Origin: Candidatus Nitrosotenuis uzonensis
GTDB taxonomy: Archaea > Thermoproteota > Nitrososphaeria > Nitrososphaerales > Nitrosopumilaceae
Assembly: GCF_000723185.1 (NCBI RefSeq)
Contig: NZ_CBTY010000006.1
Coordinates: 62,001 to 126,000 of the forward strand
Direction: 5' to 3'
Length of the DNA stretch: 64,000 bases
Each line of letters opens with the position of its first letter. The stretch's first letter is position 1. Positions 61,749 to 64,000 of this stretch are shown here, one piece after another. The notes under the pieces were generated by a model, which had not been told where the DNA came from, did not search any database, and saw nothing but the letters and a program-made list of their open reading frames with translations. A program made the translations under genes and the position numbers.

Positions 61749-62099
61749 CTACGCCCGCCACATCTTCTTCCAAGTTTCGGCAAACTTGTTCATCATCTCA
61801 CCGTAGGCTTTTAGCTGTTCCATTCCTGCCTGATTTGTCAGCTTTTGCCAGTCCTCACCGAATTGCTTGAACATATTCTGGCCTGAATCGCCTATGGCCT
61901 TTTGCCAATTCTGGTAGAATTCTTGCAGTGTACTTGGACTTGACTCGCTTGTTGCTTTTTGCATCACTTCAAGATATTTTGCTTGAATGTCGGTGCCTAT
62001 CTTTTGCAACGACTCGAACGTCTGGGTCCATTTCTTTAACAACTCGCTGTACTCATTCCACATGGCATCCCAGCTTTTTGTTTCGTTATCTTTGCTCAA
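61749..62099 (-). CDS. Phasin/PhaE-like granule protein
   Basis: 116 residues, TTG start, almost entirely helical and Trp/Gln-rich: SWDAMWNEYSELLKKWTQTFESLQK, then NWQKAIGDSGQNMFKQFGEDWQKLT. Pattern of heptads with Trp resembles the small PhaE-type subunit or phasins of archaeal polyhydroxyalkanoate synthesis. Box TTATTTATCG (about 62122-62131) is 26 bases above the start. Convergent with 4-hydroxybutyryl-CoA dehydratase; crotonyl-CoA/3-hydroxybutyryl-CoA from that cycle is the natural polymer precursor. Confidence 0.6.
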   Translation of the reverse strand: MSKDNETKSWDAMWNEYSELLKKWTQTFESLQKIGTDIQAKYLEVMQKATSESSPSTLQEFYQNWQKAIGDSGQNMFKQFGEDWQKLTNQAGMEQLKAYGEMMNKFAETWKKMWRA

Positions 62100-62300
62100 T
62101 ATATCCAGATAGACACTCTACGATAAATAATGATCTAATGTGCAAGCACGTCATGATGCAGTTATGGCTAACAAACGTTTGATACTATGTGCAAAACCTG
62201 CCCTGAATGTAACATCTGAATGATCATTTACGATATTTTTAAACAACTTTTTTGTTATTTCACAATTCATGATAAATATGTTATCTGCGATATCTTTGAT

Positions 62301-62444
62301 ATGAGCTATTGTATAGAATGTGGAGATGAGGCAGCCGTATGCTTCTGCCAAACCGAAAAAAAACCCATGAGTGAATATCTGTCCGCACTAAAAGAGTGTG
62401 AAGACCTAAAGTGTTATTGCAAAAGGCACTTGCCTACGGGATGA
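62301..62444 (+). CDS. Small Cys-rich protein (47 aa)
   Basis: ATG 62301, leaderless below GATAAATATG (62269-62278). Cysteines in CIEC (4-7), CFC (14-16) and CEDLKCYC near the end suggest a zinc or iron site; SEYLSALKECE forms a helix between them. The RAM-domain gene follows four bases later, so they share a transcript. Function unknown. Confidence 0.55.
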   Translation: MSYCIECGDEAAVCFCQTEKKPMSEYLSALKECEDLKCYCKRHLPTG

Positions 62445-62448
62445 GTAT

Positions 62449-62685
62449 ATGACCACTGCATATGTTCTCATAAACTGTGATCTGGGCTCTGAGGACAAGG
62501 TCCTCTCTGAGCTGAAATCAATTAAAAAGATCAAAGAGACAAGGGGCGTGTTTGGCGCATATGATATAGTTACAAAGATTGAAGCACCTTCTTCGGAGAT
62601 GGTAAAGGATATCATTTCTTCGAAAATAAGAAGGATAGACAGGATACGTTCTACATTGACATTGATGGGGGTGGATGAAAAATAA
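62449..62685 (+). CDS. Stand-alone RAM (Lrp/AsnC effector) domain protein
   Basis: 78 residues with the complete RAM fold: AYVLINCDLGSEDKVLSEL, ETRGVFGAYDIVTKIEAPS, IDRIRSTLTLMGV. It lacks the DNA-binding helix-turn-helix of full Lrp proteins and probably binds amino acids or modulates partners. ATG one base before the stop/start overlap with the next gene. Confidence 0.8.
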   Translation: MTTAYVLINCDLGSEDKVLSELKSIKKIKETRGVFGAYDIVTKIEAPSSEMVKDIISSKIRRIDRIRSTLTLMGVDEK

Positions 62686-63086
62686 TGTCGCTTCTAAGCA
62701 AGATCAAATATCCTGCATACGATGAAAAGTGCAGGACGCTGTGCAAGGAAGATCATATCAGGTTTGCCGGTATTTTGGACGAATATGGTAAACTTGTTGC
62801 AGGGGGATTCAAAGAAGGTCTTGTCCCACTGGAAAGCGATAAAAAAAGACTGTATGATTTTATGAAATTTGTATCGGAAATATCGTTGCGAAAAGAGCTT
62901 GACAAGACACTTGGCCCAATCAACTATCTTGCTGCAAGGAGGGATAAAGTAATACTACTCAGTTTCCCGTTTCCGCTTGCAAAAATGACACTTTTAGTTT
63001 CGGCGGATAAATCTCTTGATATAGAAAAGCTAGCATCGCATGTATGCAGTGTATTTAGTTGTGAGCACGCGCGACTAGGAAGTTAG
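62685..63086 (+). CDS. Roadblock-like small protein (thaumarchaeal family)
   Basis: 133 residues: IRFAGILDEYGKLVAGGFKEG (about 25-45), then a helix with ESDKKRLYDFMKFVSEISLR and strands with KVILLSFPFPLAKMTLLVSAD. The G-x-x-D-E-Y-G-K-x-x-A pattern resembles Roadblock/profilin-like folds of a family abundant in Thaumarchaeota (possibly DUF6659, from memory). Overlaps the RAM gene by one base. Often signalling-related; role here unknown. Confidence 0.6.
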   Translation: MSLLSKIKYPAYDEKCRTLCKEDHIRFAGILDEYGKLVAGGFKEGLVPLESDKKRLYDFMKFVSEISLRKELDKTLGPINYLAARRDKVILLSFPFPLAKMTLLVSADKSLDIEKLASHVCSVFSCEHARLGS

Positions 63087-64000
63087 CTATCTTAGTGCCG
63101 AATCTACCATGAGCGCAATGAACAGTACCGCAAGGTAGGGGCTTGAGAACTTGAAGAGCATCCATGATGCCTTCTCTGATGGCTTTGCAATAACCCAGAA
63201 CGAGAGGGCCAACATTAGTGCGCCTGACGCAATGGCCGTGTACAAGTAAACCTCACGCATCACTGGTTCTCCAGATTCTGTACTCAAAAAGAACGGTACC
63301 ACACTGAACAGCACCATCACAAGTGTCGATATTGCAATTACTCTTACCGAGGTCTTCTCTGATTGTACTGCAGTAAGCATGGGCACGTTTACCTTGTTAT
63401 AATCGTCTTTAAAGTGCAACGTAAGAGCCCATATGTGCATCGGAATCCAGATGAAGACAAGGCCTGCCATGACCAGTCCAAGATCCCACAGACCTTGCAA
63501 TGTAACAGCAGCATATCCTATCATGGGCGGGGATCCGCCGCAGAGACCTCCCAAAATGATATTTGCCCTACTTCTTCGCTTCAGTGCATGAGAGTATACT
63601 AGAACATTGTTTATCAGACCAAATGCCATGAAAGTTCCTGCCCATATCCCATTCCAGAATCCAGCGGTGTATGATATTGCAAACGCGCATGCAAGCGAGA
63701 TTCCAGCAAGCACGAGCCCAAAATCTCTAGCTCTCTCAGGAGGAGATATCCTGCCTGAAGGTATCGGTCTTCCCTTGGTGCGTTCCATTATTGCATCAAT
63801 GTCCCTATCGTGATAGTTTGTCAGAGTGTTGGCCGACGCAGAGCCAGCAGCCACACCAAAGAGCATAAGTGCCCAAGTGAGCGGCGATACCTCTACACTG
63901 TAAATCTTTGAGGCCACGATAGCTGCTCCGAATGCGGTAAATACTAAAAGATACCAGATCTTTGGCTTTGTAAGCTCATAATACGTCTTAATTTTTGAGC
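63087..64000 (-). CDS. ctaB: Protohaem IX farnesyltransferase (UbiA family), 5' end beyond window
   Basis: Adds a farnesyl group to haem B for haem O/A of terminal oxidases. The frame is open to the window edge and upstream of GTG 63917 reads KIKTYYELTKPKIWYLL..., the typical N terminus, so the true start lies outside. Nine helices; first polyprenyl/Mg motif NYHDRDIDAIMERTKGRP and second KDDYNKVNVP with the characteristic MHIWALTLHFK between them. It fits the haem-copper oxidase of ammonia oxidisers. Confidence 0.9.
   Translation of the reverse strand, partial: SKIKTYYELTKPKIWYLLVFTAFGAAIVASKIYSVEVSPLTWALMLFGVAAGSASANTLTNYHDRDIDAIMERTKGRPIPSGRISPPERARDFGLVLAGISLACAFAISYTAGFWNGIWAGTFMAFGLINNVLVYSHALKRRSRANIILGGLCGGSPPMIGYAAVTLQGLWDLGLVMAGLVFIWIPMHIWALTLHFKDDYNKVNVPMLTAVQSEKTSVRVIAISTLVMVLFSVVPFFLSTESGEPVMREVYLYTAIASGALMLALSFWVIAKPSEKASWMLFKFSSPYLAVLFIALMVDSALR

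Overview
The window is a chromosomal segment of an ammonia-oxidising archaeon (Nitrososphaerota/Thaumarchaeota, most likely a Nitrosopumilales relative such as Nitrosotenuis or Nitrosarchaeum; this placement is inferred from gene content). Supporting genes are archaeal information-processing factors (TFE-alpha, a TATA-binding-protein paralogue, tRNA 2'-O-methylase Trm56), 4-hydroxybutyryl-CoA dehydratase and an ADP-forming acyl-CoA synthetase of the hydroxypropionate/hydroxybutyrate carbon-fixation cycle, phasin-like proteins, archaellin-type signal peptides, and start codons that repeatedly sit about 24-30 bases below a TTTAAA/TTATAA-like box A, which implies leaderless mRNAs.

Layout. 1-2.5 kb: aspartate kinase and a GT-B glycosyltransferase. 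2.56-11.53 kb: an integrative element at the 3' end of tRNA-Val(UAC). It carries a tyrosine integrase, a metallopeptidase-like protein, an AbiE-like regulator/nucleotidyltransferase pair, secreted proteins, and a second copy of the tRNA 3' end at 11516-11529. 11.8-13.9 kb: a second accessory block with a related regulator/secreted-protein cassette. Three genes in these blocks are broken at or near homopolymers. 13.9-20.6 kb: UvrD-like helicase-nuclease, EamA transporter, FkbM methyltransferase, membrane protein, CARF-wHTH regulator and two tiny genes. 20.6-21.4 kb: a candidate structured RNA and two tandem PH-like proteins.

21.4-30.8 kb is the most striking region. It is a composite secretion or DNA-transfer locus: a VirB6/CedA-like membrane protein, a VirB2/CedA1-like two-helix protein, a PrgI-like protein, a VirB4/HerA-like ATPase, an archaellin-type pilin, a double FlaJ/TadC platform protein and a FlaI/TadA ATPase, with a divergent TBP paralogue in the middle. 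30.8-35.2 kb: a six-gene riboflavin operon in which an amidohydrolase occupies the place expected for the missing deformylase ArfB. 35.1-38.4 kb: AbrB-PhoU, HflX, Trm56 and TFE-alpha on the minus strand. 38.5-41.7 kb: two pilin-like proteins and a large surface protein.

42-48.8 kb: Ni/Co-type transporter, radical SAM protein, small regulators and membrane proteins, RNase H-like protein, ADP-forming CoA ligase and several very small proteins. 48.8-50.2 kb: arsenic locus (ArsR, ArsC, aquaporin). 50.2-51.6 kb: SbtA/SbtB-like bicarbonate transporter and PII-like regulator. 52.8-62.1 kb: carbon-fixation and storage genes (aldehyde dehydrogenase, 4-hydroxybutyryl-CoA dehydratase, two phasin-like proteins) interleaved with two very large surface proteins. 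62.3-64 kb: small regulatory proteins and the start of a protohaem farnesyltransferase cut by the window edge.

Taken together, bicarbonate uptake, cycle enzymes and granule proteins outline carbon assimilation, while the pilus genes outline a cell-surface or DNA-transfer apparatus. No rRNA, CRISPR array or intact insertion sequence was recognised.
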